This document shows positions 1-9,077 of a DNA stretch of 64,000 nucleotides, piece after piece (the first letter of the stretch is position 1; every line of letters starts with the position of its first letter). The stretch is from positions 434,001 through 498,000 of the forward strand of contig JAVZOV010000001.1 of the NCBI GenBank assembly GCA_038881895.1, written 5' to 3'. The notes under the pieces were generated by a model that saw only the letters and a program-made list of their open reading frames with translations, did no database searches and had not been told where the DNA came from. The stretch comes from Thermoprotei archaeon. Its GTDB lineage: Archaea; Thermoproteota; Thermoprotei; Gearchaeales; WAQG01. The position numbers and the translations under genes were made by a program.

Positions 1-110
1 TAGATTTGCTCGCACAGGTATAACCTCACTATTAACTATTACCCGGCATAAATAAAGTTATATCAAGTTTGCTCATGAGATGCGTTTTATTCCGAATTAT
101 GGTTACTAGC

Positions 111-875
111 TTAGTGGTTAATCCACTTGCAGAACATATGTTCTAATACACTGAAGAATGTATAAAACAACATGCCTAACAATGCCATTATAACTATTGC
201 TGAATACATTTCAATATAACTCACTCTTTGCCATGCATCTATTATTAAATATCCTAATCCATCGCTCGATGCAATTGATTCCACTATGAAGAGTACTGCA
301 AATGCTGTACTTGATGCAATCTTTAAAGCTGTCAATAAGGATGGTAGAGTGCTTGGTAATGTTCCATATCTTATGAGTTCATATTTTTTAGCCCCCATCG
401 CTAATAATAAGTCAACGTAATTTTTTGCCATACGCCTTGCGCTATCTCTTATCTGAATAAACAGTGGAAAAAATATAATTATTGATATCAATGCTACTTT
501 ACTAGCATTACCAAGTCCTAACCACAAAATTAAAATTGGTAAAAGGATAATATGTGGTATTGGATACAATAACATGATTAATGGTGTAAATAACGCATCT
601 AACTTATTATAATAACCCAAAACAAGGCCTAAAAATAGAGCTACCGAAACTGCTACTATGATAGAAATGATGACCCTGAAGAGACTAGCTATTATATGTG
701 GTATTATTTTTCCTGATGATATGGAATTAATAGTATAGCTTATCACGCTTAATGGATCAGGTAGAAAAATAATTCGTAAAGTTATTGATATAATCCACCA
801 TAATACTGCTATAGTAGTAAATGAGGTGAAATATGCTATTAACTTATACTTATTGATTGATAATTTGTCTGACAT
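111..875 (-). CDS. ABC transporter permease (SsuC/TauC/ThiX type)
   Basis: A 254-residue integral membrane protein with about six hydrophobic segments. It carries the cytoplasmic loop typical of binding-protein-dependent permeases around residues 145-180 (an 'A-M-G-A-x-x-x-E-L' EAA-like motif contacting the ATPase). Length and layout match permeases for nitrate, sulfonate, taurine or thiamine precursors. It is the last gene of a three-gene operon and its start overlaps the end of the ATPase gene by 26 bases, so translation is probably coupled. The substrate cannot be told from the permease. Confidence 0.9.
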   Translation of the reverse strand: MSDKLSINKYKLIAYFTSFTTIAVLWWIISITLRIIFLPDPLSVISYTINSISSGKIIPHIIASLFRVIISIIVAVSVALFLGLVLGYYNKLDALFTPLIMLLYPIPHIILLPILILWLGLGNASKVALISIIIFFPLFIQIRDSARRMAKNYVDLLLAMGAKKYELIRYGTLPSTLPSLLTALKIASSTAFAVLFIVESIASSDGLGYLIIDAWQRVSYIEMYSAIVIMALLGMLFYTFFSVLEHMFCKWINH

Positions 876-1572
876 GCTTCACCACTTTATAATACTCATC
901 TGTATCTCTATACTCATTCGTTCCTGTTCCTTTATTTTGTATTACAGCTTTAATTCTTCCAGGTCTCTCTGTGAATACGTATATTGTTTTTCCCATATAA
1001 ACAGCCTCTTCAATGTTATGGGTTACTATTAGCATAGTAAACCTTAACTGTGACCACATCTTCATGACTATATCTTGCATTTGCTCCCTAGTTAATGCGT
1101 CAAGAGCAGAAAACGGTTCATCTAAAAGAAGAACTTGTGGTTCAATAACGAGTGCGCGTGCCAATGCTGCTCTTTGTTTCATTCCGCCGCTTAGTTGTGA
1201 CGGATAATAATTACTAAAATCTTTAAGACCGACATGTGCTAATATCTCATCTACTTTTTTGGGATTTGCATTATTAGGATTATTAAATTTTAGCGCAAGC
1301 TGTACGTTCTGTCTTACTGTATACCATGGTAAAAGATTATTTTCCTGAAAAATTACTGCAACATCTTTTCTAGGACACTTTACCTGCTCTCCGCCAATCT
1401 CAATAACACCTTTATAATTTATTAAACCAGCTAGCGCTTTTATCAATGTCGTTTTTCCTGAACCACTGGGCCCAACTACAGCTACAGTTTCACCTTTCAT
1501 TACATCAATGCTAATGCTACTTAAAGCTCTTAACGGACCATAATTAACGCTTAATTCTCGAACCCTTATCAT
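850..1572 (-). CDS. ABC transporter ATP-binding protein (SsuB/TauB type)
   Basis: A 240-residue nucleotide-binding subunit powering the importer encoded on either side. The Walker A motif GPSGSGKTT lies near residues 34-42, the Q-loop is in VIFQENNLLPW, the ABC signature is LSGGMKQR, and Walker B is LLLDEPFSALD followed by a switch His in VTHN. All catalytic motifs are intact. The start overlaps the binding-protein gene by 4 bases (ATGA type) and the end overlaps the permease, so the three genes form one translationally coupled unit. The family is nitrate/sulfonate/taurine/thiamine-precursor importers. Confidence 0.95.
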   Translation of the reverse strand: MIRVRELSVNYGPLRALSSISIDVMKGETVAVVGPSGSGKTTLIKALAGLINYKGVIEIGGEQVKCPRKDVAVIFQENNLLPWYTVRQNVQLALKFNNPNNANPKKVDEILAHVGLKDFSNYYPSQLSGGMKQRAALARALVIEPQVLLLDEPFSALDALTREQMQDIVMKMWSQLRFTMLIVTHNIEEAVYMGKTIYVFTERPGRIKAVIQNKGTGTNEYRDTDEYYKVVKHVRQIINQ

Positions 1573-2534
1573 CGTGCGTTCAACACCAATTCTGTATCAA
1601 CAAAATCATTGTAATTAACAGTTTTAGTTATATAATTTTTTAACAAGAGCCAGTCCAAAACATCTTTGAAATTATCTTTCGGGTATACGCTAAGTTCTGT
1701 CCAGTATCCAATTCTGTAATAGGGTTTAAGTTCTTCAGGGAGCTTGATAAATGTTGTAATAAGGTCATTGTATTTGCTTGGATTTGAAATAATTAACTTT
1801 ATTGCTTTATTTATTGCTTTTAAGAACTTTACCATAACCTCTCTATTATTTACTAACCAATTATTATTAGCAATTAGCACACTCATAGTAATTGATTTAT
1901 TGTACGCTTTAGTTGATGCAAGAACATGAGCTCCTTTCATTATCGCTAAGCTTGCAAGCGGATCAGGTAATGTTACGGTCTCTATTTTTCCAGTCATAAG
2001 AAGTTGGTATCGTATTGGTATACTTGGAACATTGATAAACTCATAATTATTGGGATCTTCTCCAGACATCTGAATTAATCTGTATGTAACATATTCTATT
2101 ATAGTTGTTTTCGATATGCCAATCTGCCTTATCTCATGCAATGTTTTGGTTGTAGAGTTAGGCGGTGAAAGTATATAGAATACGCTTTGATTCTGATATC
2201 CACCCCACAGTACTGATACAATTCTTATAGGGAGTCCCTGAGCAAATTGAATGGTGCTCGTGATGGGATCTGACACAGCTATTTGAATTTTACCGCTTTC
2301 CAGTGCAATATCACGATCTCTAGCAGACGTAAAGAGTGTAACATTAACGTTTAATCCCTCTTGCTCAAATAATTTTTCATTCTGGGCAATTATTATGGGC
2401 GCTGAATCCTCAATAGGAAGCACACCAATATTAATCTGTGTAACCCTGTTCACAAAAAGCACATCATTTACTATCATAATACTCACAATTATTGTAACAA
2501 AAATAAACAAAAATATGATTGCTTTTAGCTTCAT
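1569..2534 (-). CDS. ABC transporter substrate-binding protein (NMT1/THI5-like)
   Basis: A 321-residue extracytoplasmic binding protein. The N-terminus has one hydrophobic segment (about residues 4-25) with no Cys lipobox, so it is probably an uncleaved membrane anchor. The body starts with the NMT1/THI5-type pattern: a strand ending GVLP, then 'APIIIAQNEKLFEQEGLNV', and later 'ESGKIQIAVSDP'. Family members bind nitrate, alkanesulfonates, taurine or the pyrimidine precursor of thiamine; the sequence does not decide between them. It is first in the operon. A GGTGGT ribosome site sits just before the ATG and a TATA-like element about 35-45 bases upstream. Confidence 0.88.
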   Translation of the reverse strand: MKLKAIIFLFIFVTIIVSIMIVNDVLFVNRVTQINIGVLPIEDSAPIIIAQNEKLFEQEGLNVNVTLFTSARDRDIALESGKIQIAVSDPITSTIQFAQGLPIRIVSVLWGGYQNQSVFYILSPPNSTTKTLHEIRQIGISKTTIIEYVTYRLIQMSGEDPNNYEFINVPSIPIRYQLLMTGKIETVTLPDPLASLAIMKGAHVLASTKAYNKSITMSVLIANNNWLVNNREVMVKFLKAINKAIKLIISNPSKYNDLITTFIKLPEELKPYYRIGYWTELSVYPKDNFKDVLDWLLLKNYITKTVNYNDFVDTELVLNAR

Positions 2535-2568
2535 ATTACCACCAAATAATGGTAACGATGACCTATAT

Positions 2569-2583
2569 TTAAATATTTATCAA
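2569..2583 (-). promoter_or_regulatory. TATA box of the ABC importer operon
   Basis: On the minus strand an A/T run reading AAATATTTAAATATA lies about 35-48 bases before the ATG at 2534. Position and composition fit an archaeal TATA element with a short leader carrying the GGTGGT ribosome site. Confidence 0.5.
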
Positions 2584-2728
2584 TATTGCTGAATTCATCT
2601 GCATAAGTTATAACCTCAAAGCAGCACTACAGAAGAATATTTAATGAACTTGTTTAATAATTAACTGGTGATTGGAGGAGAATTTTAGAAGATTTTTCAC
2701 TATAAGTTAACTAAATAGTAGCTTAAGG

Positions 2729-3505
2729 TTAGTATTTGTCGGCCGAGAGCCAGCGTTCTTCGATGTAACTTTTTAGTGCTGATACAAAAACTTTATTTTT
2801 TATAACTATTGCAATTGCTTTTTCAGTAATGTTCTCTAACATGGGGTCTGGAACTCCCATCACGAAGATGTCATCATTGATAATCATCATATCAAACATG
2901 ACATCGTTACTCTTTCTTAGCTCAACACCTAAGCTTGATGCTAACTCTATATCATCTTTATTAAGACTGATCTCACTGTGTAATAATGCTCTTATGTGGG
3001 GTAATCCTTTTCCGCTTAACTTAATTACTTGTTGCTTAAAAAACTCTTTTACTTCAATTGATTTTCTTATTAGAAGAATAACATTTTTAGCTTTTGAAAG
3101 CAGTTGCGAAAAATGTTCAACAATTACTGGGAGTCCTCTTAATATAATTATTTCTCCTTCATAAGAAGGCAAGAAGTATTTGCCGAAAATCTTTGAAAGT
3201 CTTTCAGTACTTTTTTTCATCAAATCTATTTTTTCTTCCAGCTCAGATTTGAGTTTCTTACTAGCTATTGAAAAGATAGTGTCTGGATTCAAAGGGGTGT
3301 ATCCATCGTCAGCTCTAACTACAAACCCCTTATTTTCTAAACTTGCTAAAGTGTCGTATATTCTTGGCATAGGAACATTGGAGAGTTTAGAAATTTGTTT
3401 AGGCATTCTTGCACCTCTTATTAATGCTAGGTATACTTTGGATTCATACTTGTTTAATCCGAAAACTTCTCTTAAAATTGTTTCAGCCTCTTCTAATTCG
3501 TTCAT
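2729..3505 (-). CDS. TrmB-family transcriptional regulator
   Basis: About 258 residues. The N-terminal 75 residues form the TrmB winged helix ('GLNKYESKVYLALI' then 'PMPRIYDTLASLENKGFV'), followed by a coiled-coil-like linker and a C-terminal effector-like domain. TrmB proteins control sugar or metabolite genes in archaea. I place the start at 3505 rather than the upstream ATG at 3541, because a GGTGAT ribosome site lies between the end of the UbiD gene (stop at 3517) and this ATG, and the family motif begins right after it. It sits directly behind UbiD and upstream of the ABC operon on the same strand; its target is not evident. Confidence 0.85.
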   Translation of the reverse strand: MNELEEAETILREVFGLNKYESKVYLALIRGARMPKQISKLSNVPMPRIYDTLASLENKGFVVRADDGYTPLNPDTIFSIASKKLKSELEEKIDLMKKSTERLSKIFGKYFLPSYEGEIIILRGLPVIVEHFSQLLSKAKNVILLIRKSIEVKEFFKQQVIKLSGKGLPHIRALLHSEISLNKDDIELASSLGVELRKSNDVMFDMMIINDDIFVMGVPDPMLENITEKAIAIVIKNKVFVSALKSYIEERWLSADKY

Positions 3506-3516
3506 GGCTATATCAC

Positions 3517-4977
3517 CTACTCTATACCATATTCTTTCCATCGTTCATTAACAAGTTTAACAGTTTCAACGTCAGGTTCAACAGGTTCAGGCCATACTTT
3601 TCCACATTCTTCTGGCAGTTTTTTGGTGGCATCTATTCCAATCTTACCACCGATTCCAATTATGGTGGACGCTGGATCTAAAACATCAGTGACAGCATTA
3701 TTAACAATTATCACGTCCCTAGCTGGATCAACATTAGTGGCTAGACTATAAATTACCTGATTTATATCATGTACGTTCACATCATGATCAACAACAATTA
3801 TCATTTTCGTAAGAGAAAACTGCCCAAGACCCCAAAGTCCCATTATGGTTTTACGTGCATGACCAGGATACCGCTTTTTGATAGAAACAATACTTAAACC
3901 TTGAAATAATCCATACTCGGGCAGATTTATATCCACAATTTCAGGTAATAGTACTCTAATGATCGGGAGGAACACACGTTCAATAGCTTTACCGATCCAA
4001 GCATCCTCTAAAGGTGGTTTTCCAACAACAGTGACATAATATATCGGATCGTATCTCATAGTTATGGTTTCTAGATGGAATACTGGATATTGTTCAGGTG
4101 GTGTATAATAACCCATATGATCTCCAAACGGGCCTTCCATAACTAACTCATTAGTACTGACATACCCTTCAAGAACGAGTTCAGCTCTTGCGGGAACCGG
4201 AATATCAGAGTTTTCGGAATCCACAACTTCTAAGCCCTCACCACGAACAATGCCAGCAAAAAGCAGCTTATCGATAGGATAAGGCACAGGTGCAACACCA
4301 GAAAACATAGTGCCAGGGTCAGCTCCGATAACAATTGACACATCAATCCTCTCTTTACCTAACTCCTTCATTTTCTGATAAGCTAATGCCCCTCTTTTAT
4401 GGATTTGCCAATGCATCGCAGCCCTCTTGCTATCAAGAACTTGCATTCTGTAAACACCCATGTTATTAATACCAGTTTCAGGGTCTCTAGTTATAACTAA
4501 AGGATAAGTAATATACTTACCACCATCTTTAGGCCAAATTTTTGGTATTGGTAAAAGATCAAACATAGCTTTTTCACCATCAATCTTTACATCTTTAACA
4601 GGACCAGATCTAACTTTCTTTGGTAAATACTTAGAAAAAGACAAAAATTCAGGTAATGTCTTGAGTTTATCTAACATCCCCATTGGTAAAGGTTGCATTA
4701 GTGGTTCAAGGAAACGCTTACCTATAATTTCTAGATCATTAACATCAAGAGCTTTCTTAACCATTTCAATACTACCAAACATATTACCAGCTATCCTCCA
4801 ATTGGGATAATCCTTAATGTTTTCAAATAAAAGCATAGGCCCTCTCTTATACATCACACGTCTTAAAATCTCAGCTAACTCTAAATTAAGATCAACGCTA
4901 ACTTTCACATGTTTAAGCAACCCTTCCCTTTCAAAACTACTTAACAAATCTCTAAGATCTTTATACATAATTTTCAT
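3517..4977 (-). CDS. UbiD-family decarboxylase
   Basis: A 486-residue prenylated-FMN-dependent decarboxylase of the UbiD/Fdc family, full length. The family signatures are present: 'GVYRMQ' followed by 'AMHWQIHKRGA' (cofactor and metal binding region, residues about 165-195) and 'EGPFGDHMGYY' (about 280-290, containing the conserved acidic residue). Roles in archaea include menaquinone-type quinone synthesis and the anhydromevalonate phosphate decarboxylase of the archaeal mevalonate pathway; no partner gene here decides between them. A second in-frame ATG lies three codons inside. The TrmB gene follows 11 bases later and is probably cotranscribed. Confidence 0.9.
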   Translation of the reverse strand: MKIMYKDLRDLLSSFEREGLLKHVKVSVDLNLELAEILRRVMYKRGPMLLFENIKDYPNWRIAGNMFGSIEMVKKALDVNDLEIIGKRFLEPLMQPLPMGMLDKLKTLPEFLSFSKYLPKKVRSGPVKDVKIDGEKAMFDLLPIPKIWPKDGGKYITYPLVITRDPETGINNMGVYRMQVLDSKRAAMHWQIHKRGALAYQKMKELGKERIDVSIVIGADPGTMFSGVAPVPYPIDKLLFAGIVRGEGLEVVDSENSDIPVPARAELVLEGYVSTNELVMEGPFGDHMGYYTPPEQYPVFHLETITMRYDPIYYVTVVGKPPLEDAWIGKAIERVFLPIIRVLLPEIVDINLPEYGLFQGLSIVSIKKRYPGHARKTIMGLWGLGQFSLTKMIIVVDHDVNVHDINQVIYSLATNVDPARDVIIVNNAVTDVLDPASTIIGIGGKIGIDATKKLPEECGKVWPEPVEPDVETVKLVNERWKEYGIE

Positions 4978-5199
4978 TAAAACTTAATAACATATAAGTG
5001 TTTCTGATATACTCCTTTCAAGCATCAAATCTGCAAACTGAGATCAAACTAACATCCTTGACGGTGTTTCAAGGAGTAAAATAAGGTTTTCAGTTAACTG
5101 AATTATGCAAAAACGATTAAAACAAAAACTTACCAGCATTGTCCAAGAAATTATTTAGAGATTTTTATTTAGAAAATTGCAGAAAATTGAACCAAAAGA

Positions 5200-6348
5200 T
5201 TATGTGCGAATGTGAACTACCCCTCGCTTTCGCAAGGGGCTTCCTGCTTCAACGATGAGGCTTGCTGGTATTTCTACCAGTAGAGGCTTCATCTTAGCAG
5301 GCGTCTTAGGGCTGTCCCAACCCCGCATTTTTATTCTATTCGCCGATATCCAATCCCTATAGGGATTTTCATAGCTTAGCCCTTCAGATGTACCTCTCGG
5401 GCTCACCTTCACCACCCGAACACCGGCGCTTTCAGCCTTGTATTCGAGCAGTTGAAGGAATTTTCCCCAAGAAGTATCCAATATTTTTTGGGCTAAGTTG
5501 TGGTTTCTAACCATATTTTTTATGTTTAGTTTTTCAACACAAATAACGTCATAGTTATCCACGTAGAATCTTGAAAGCTTGTGTAGGAAGTCGTTTCTCT
5601 GGTTTACGAGTTTCTCATAGGTTTTGGCAAGCTTTATTTTTTGTTTTTCTCGATTCTTTGAACCTTTCTTTTTCCTTGAAAGCCAATGCTGAAGAACTCT
5701 TATCCTTCTAAGTGTTTTCTCATAGAATCTCGGATTCTCTATTTGCCTTCCGTCACTGTCCGTGAGAAAGTGTTTTACTCCGACATCAATACCTACAACA
5801 TTTTTAGGCTCTCTCTTGATAGATTCATTTTCCTTCTCTACGCATACGCAAGCAAACCATTTACCAGAACTATACTTTTTGATTACAACTTGCTTTATTT
5901 CTCCCTCAACTAATCTATGAGCCCTTATTGGAATATCCCCAATCTTTGACAAGCGTAAAATGTCAAACCTTTTTCCAGTCTTCACCAGTTTGAAGCCTGA
6001 CTGGTTGTAGACGAACGTTTTATACCAACCTTTGCCCTTGAACCTCAACCGTCCAACTTTTTTGCCGTTCTTCTTTAGCTTTGACAATGTTTTTAGGTTT
6101 GAGTATAGCTGGTGGAGAACCATCTGCAAAACTTTTGAGTAGACCCTGTTCAACTCAGGTTTTTCCTTCTTCAGTTTAGGTAGCTGAGACTGAAGTTTAA
6201 TTCTGCTTGGTATTTTATCCTTTCCATTCCATTGGGTTAAAAAGTAGTTATAGGTCTGTCTGCATATCTTCAGAGTTTCAAGTAACTTTTCTTCTTGGCT
6301 TTTGTTTGGGTAAAGCCTGAACTTGTAGGCTATTCGGATTTTTCCCAT
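5200..6348 (-). CDS. tnpB: TnpB-like RNA-guided nuclease lacking its zinc ribbon
   Basis: A 382-residue IS605-type TnpB. The N-terminal part begins with the usual 'YKFRLYPNKSQEEKL' and the RuvC residues Asp (GIDVGVKHF) and Glu (CVEKLNIKNM) are visible. After 'SPRGTSEG', where a CxxC...CxxC zinc ribbon normally lies, the four cysteines are missing; the following RDWISANRI resembles the usual DRDxNAxxNI strand that carries the third RuvC Asp. This could be an in-frame deletion or a real zinc-less subfamily. The last few codons read out of the element into flanking DNA, so the C-terminus is probably not native. Confidence 0.85.
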   Translation of the reverse strand: MGKIRIAYKFRLYPNKSQEEKLLETLKICRQTYNYFLTQWNGKDKIPSRIKLQSQLPKLKKEKPELNRVYSKVLQMVLHQLYSNLKTLSKLKKNGKKVGRLRFKGKGWYKTFVYNQSGFKLVKTGKRFDILRLSKIGDIPIRAHRLVEGEIKQVVIKKYSSGKWFACVCVEKENESIKREPKNVVGIDVGVKHFLTDSDGRQIENPRFYEKTLRRIRVLQHWLSRKKKGSKNREKQKIKLAKTYEKLVNQRNDFLHKLSRFYVDNYDVICVEKLNIKNMVRNHNLAQKILDTSWGKFLQLLEYKAESAGVRVVKVSPRGTSEGLSYENPYRDWISANRIKMRGWDSPKTPAKMKPLLVEIPASLIVEAGSPLRKRGVVHIRT

Positions 6349-6546
6349 CTCTCAATCAACCTTTTTATCACATCTTCGTAAGTTTCCCTTGGATGAACCT
6401 TTAATCTATCAAGCTTCTCTTTCACTTCTTTAGACACGGCGATAGTAGATTTCATTATAATCCCTTATAATAGATTATAAAAGACTACATATAAACTTTT
6501 CAGCTTTCATCCCCACCCCTACGGATGGGGACTCCCCGCCGTCAAA
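5212..6546 (-). mobile_element. IS200/IS605-type TnpB element with small RHH-like gene
   Basis: An element without a TnpA transposase gene. On the minus strand the left side (6505-6546) holds a GC-rich inverted repeat in an AT-rich surrounding, and the right side (5212-5240) holds a hairpin with arms CCCCT/AGGGG ending in TAGTTCAC, as in archaeal IS605-type elements. Between them lie a 41-codon gene and tnpB, overlapping by 19 bases. Boundaries are approximate. Confidence 0.65.
6330..6455 (-). CDS. 41-residue ribbon-helix-helix/antitoxin-like protein
   Basis: A short gene starting MKSTIAVSKEVKEKLDRLK and ending RLIERWEKSE. The pattern (a short N-terminal strand, then two amphipathic helices) is that of small archaeal antitoxin-like or ribbon-helix-helix proteins such as VapB types. 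It lies upstream of tnpB on the same strand and overlaps its start by 19 bases, so the two are likely cotranslated. No toxin gene is adjacent. It may regulate the element's own promoter; that is inference from size and position. Confidence 0.6.
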   Translation of the reverse strand: MKSTIAVSKEVKEKLDRLKVHPRETYEDVIKRLIERWEKSE

Positions 6547-6685
6547 GTTAAATATCATTCATTAAAGAAAATTAGTAGCAGGTAAATTTTAATAAAGATA
6601 GCTCTAAAACTCTTATGTTTAAAAAATCACAAAGTTTACTAACATTTATTTATGAACGATTACTGGCAAATATAAGGTGAATTAG

Positions 6686-7843
6686 ATGAAAAAGCTAGCG
6701 GTCATCGGCGGCGGTTTTGTCGGAATGAACGTTGCTGTATTGGGAGCAAAACATGAGTTAGAAGTGACAGTGATCGATATAAACCCAAGAGTAGTTGACC
6801 AGATTAATAAAGGAATACCTCATATAAGAGAAAAATTCATACTTGAGAACTGGGAGAAAACGAAGAATAAAATATCGGCAACAACAGATTATTTAGCAAT
6901 CAAGAATGTTGATTACATAATAATAGCAGTGCAAACATTAAAGAATGATGACTTAGATTTCACACCATTAATTAGTGTAGTTAACGAACTAGCAAAGCAT
7001 TTACAACCATATACATTAATTTCCTCAGAGGTTACAATATTTCCTGCAGGAACAGAAAGATTAATAGTAAATCCCATTAAGGAAAAAACAGGTTTACAAC
7101 CTGATAAAGAATTGTTAGTAGTACATGCACCAGAGCGCCTCAATCCAGACGATACTGTGCATAACATAGAAACAATACCAAGGATACTTGGTGGTATAGG
7201 ACCGAACAGCACAAATCAAGGGTTTAAGTTATATGCGAAAACATTAAAGCTACAAGTAACGGTAGTAGATAATATAGAAATTGCAGAAGCAGCAAAATTA
7301 TTAGAAAATGCTTTTCGGCTCATAAATATATCATTCATAAACGAGTTAAAGCAAGGATTTGATAAATTAGGAATAGACATAAGAAAAGTTATTAATGCAG
7401 CAGCAACAAAGCCCTTTGGTTATATGCCGTTTTATCCAAGCCCATATGCGGGTGGATCATGCATACCGAAAGATAGCTTACTCTTATTAAAAGAGATAAA
7501 CTCCCAAATGCTAAGATATGCAATAGAGATAAACGAAAAACAACCAGAATACTACGTACAAAAAATAATACAAATCATAAAATCACAAAACGCTAAGAAA
7601 ATACTATTTTACAGATATGGGTTTAAACCAAACTCAAAATACGCGATAAATAGCCCAATACTGAAAATTATACACACATTAAAAAACGTAAGCAATTATG
7701 AAATAAGAAAGTACGATCCACAAATATCGGAATACAATGATTTTACAAGCGAAATAGAAGCAATAAATTGGGCAGATATCATATTTACATGGGGTGATAA
7801 ACCGAACACACAAAAACAAACATATTCAATAGAAAAATTATAG
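6686..7843 (+). CDS. UDP-glucose/UDP-N-acetylmannosamine dehydrogenase family protein
   Basis: A 385-residue NAD-dependent nucleotide-sugar 6-dehydrogenase (WecC/UGDH family) that oxidises the sugar C6 alcohol to an acid for surface glycans. The Rossmann motif GGGFVG is at residues 8-13, the substrate loop 'APERLNPDDT' is near 148, and the catalytic Cys is in GGSCIPKD near 258. The C-terminal UDP-binding domain is present but short. An AAGGTGA ribosome site precedes the ATG. It is a single gene with transposon remains on both sides and no other glycan gene nearby. Which sugar it uses is not decided by the sequence. Confidence 0.88.
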   Translation: MKKLAVIGGGFVGMNVAVLGAKHELEVTVIDINPRVVDQINKGIPHIREKFILENWEKTKNKISATTDYLAIKNVDYIIIAVQTLKNDDLDFTPLISVVNELAKHLQPYTLISSEVTIFPAGTERLIVNPIKEKTGLQPDKELLVVHAPERLNPDDTVHNIETIPRILGGIGPNSTNQGFKLYAKTLKLQVTVVDNIEIAEAAKLLENAFRLINISFINELKQGFDKLGIDIRKVINAAATKPFGYMPFYPSPYAGGSCIPKDSLLLLKEINSQMLRYAIEINEKQPEYYVQKIIQIIKSQNAKKILFYRYGFKPNSKYAINSPILKIIHTLKNVSNYEIRKYDPQISEYNDFTSEIEAINWADIIFTWGDKPNTQKQTYSIEKL

Positions 7844-7895
7844 ACAACGATTAATATCTCCGTTAAATGACGTGAAAATTTTATAAAAAAGGTGC

Positions 7896-8120
7896 TCAGA
7901 AAACCCACGTGCCTCAACTGTGGAATGAATGAACAAATTATCAAGACATGTGTATGTTTATACACGTTCTCCTGTGAGAGAACATCTCATTAAAATCTTA
8001 GTGTTTAAAATTTTTAAGAATGGGATGAGTGAGTGGTGAGCTCTCCGAACCAGAAGATGTGGTAAAGCTTAAAGCTCCAGGCGAACACTAGAAACTCCTC
8101 TCCTCAGTCATGGAGCATCT
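7896..8120 (+). repeat. IS605-derived palindrome-ended relic (copy R1)
   Basis: A non-coding block starting with 'CAGAAAACCCACG' and an inverted repeat (CCAC/GTGG), and ending with 'CTCAGTCATGGAG', a decayed IS605 right-end hairpin. The inner stretch 'GAGCTCTCCGAACCAGAAG' then 'AAAGCTCCAGGCGAACAC' is shared almost word for word with 27259-27484 and in weaker form with 60357-60607. It looks like a TnpB-less derivative that kept the ends and the 3' guide-RNA-like region. Confidence 0.65.
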
Positions 8121-8402
8121 CACTGATAAGATAATGAAAAGCATTAACTTTTTAACATATCAAAACTATATAGTACTAGCGATGATGAAGATAAAAGAAA
8201 AATGATGCGTGATTAAAGGTTCCCGGTCTGAGCCATCTAATTGTTTAATACAACATCATTTTGGCTTGACTCTGGCTCTCATCCTAAAGGATAAAGTTTG
8301 TTGTCAAATTACTTTATTACTTTATATTTCTCTTGTATATATTCATGTTTCTAAGAAAAGTTTTTATTTTCTGAGTTACTTCTATTGGGTAAGGTGTGTA
8401 TT

Positions 8403-9077
8403 ATGGGTTATGTGCGTTGGTATGGTCACGCATCCTTTGAATTATCATTGGATTCAAAGAAAATATTAATTGATCCATGGGTTTCAAATCCGCTTTCCCC
8501 GGTAAAAGTTAAGGATATAGAATCAGTTGATTTAATAGTGATAACTCACGCCCATGATGATCACGTTGGTGACGTTTTGGAAATTTTAGAAAGAAATCCA
8601 TCCGCTAAAGTTGTCTCAGTTTTTGAAATTGCTAATCATTTGTCTAATAAAGGTGCTAAGGGTGAGATGATTGGTGGTAATATTGGTGGACCAATTATTG
8701 TTAGCAATATTAAAATAGTGTTAGTCCCGGCCACTCACAGTTCTTCTGTCGGAGTCCCCACAGGTGCTGTGATTATTGGAAATGAGGCTACAATATATCA
8801 TGCTGGTGATACAGGCTTAACTGCTGAAATGAGCTTTATTGGCGAGCTTTATAAACCAAAAATTGCTTTGCTTCCTATTGGGGGACATTTTACAATGGGT
8901 CCTATTGAAGCGGCCAAAGCTGTTGAATTAATAAAACCTGAAGTCGTAATACCTATGCATTACGGTACCTTCCCGGTTTTGTGGGGTAAACCTGAAGATT
9001 TCAAGAAATATGTTGAGGATCGAAGACTTACAACCAAAGTTGTAATACTTAAACCTGGTAACGAATACCATTTTTAA
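8403..9077 (+). CDS. Metal-dependent hydrolase, beta-lactamase fold (UPF0173 type)
   Basis: About 225 residues. The metallo-beta-lactamase signature THAHDDHVGD (HxHxDH) occurs near residues 50-59, followed by AGDTG near 134 and a conserved 'IPMHYGTF' His near 185, so the di-metal site looks complete. Length and opening residues ('MGYVRWYGHASF') match the UPF0173 family of uncharacterised hydrolases. I prefer the ATG at 8403 to the one at 8385 because a GGTGTG ribosome site lies between them and homologs begin just before the 'GHxxF' strand. It stands alone. Confidence 0.88.
   Translation: MGYVRWYGHASFELSLDSKKILIDPWVSNPLSPVKVKDIESVDLIVITHAHDDHVGDVLEILERNPSAKVVSVFEIANHLSNKGAKGEMIGGNIGGPIIVSNIKIVLVPATHSSSVGVPTGAVIIGNEATIYHAGDTGLTAEMSFIGELYKPKIALLPIGGHFTMGPIEAAKAVELIKPEVVIPMHYGTFPVLWGKPEDFKKYVEDRRLTTKVVILKPGNEYHF

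Noticed and set aside
7890-8130. CRISPR-like repeats suggested by the similar blocks at 7.9, 27.3 and 60.4 kb
   Set aside because: The blocks are single-copy at each site, far apart, and flanked by IS605-type hairpins; there is no repeat-spacer array anywhere in the window.
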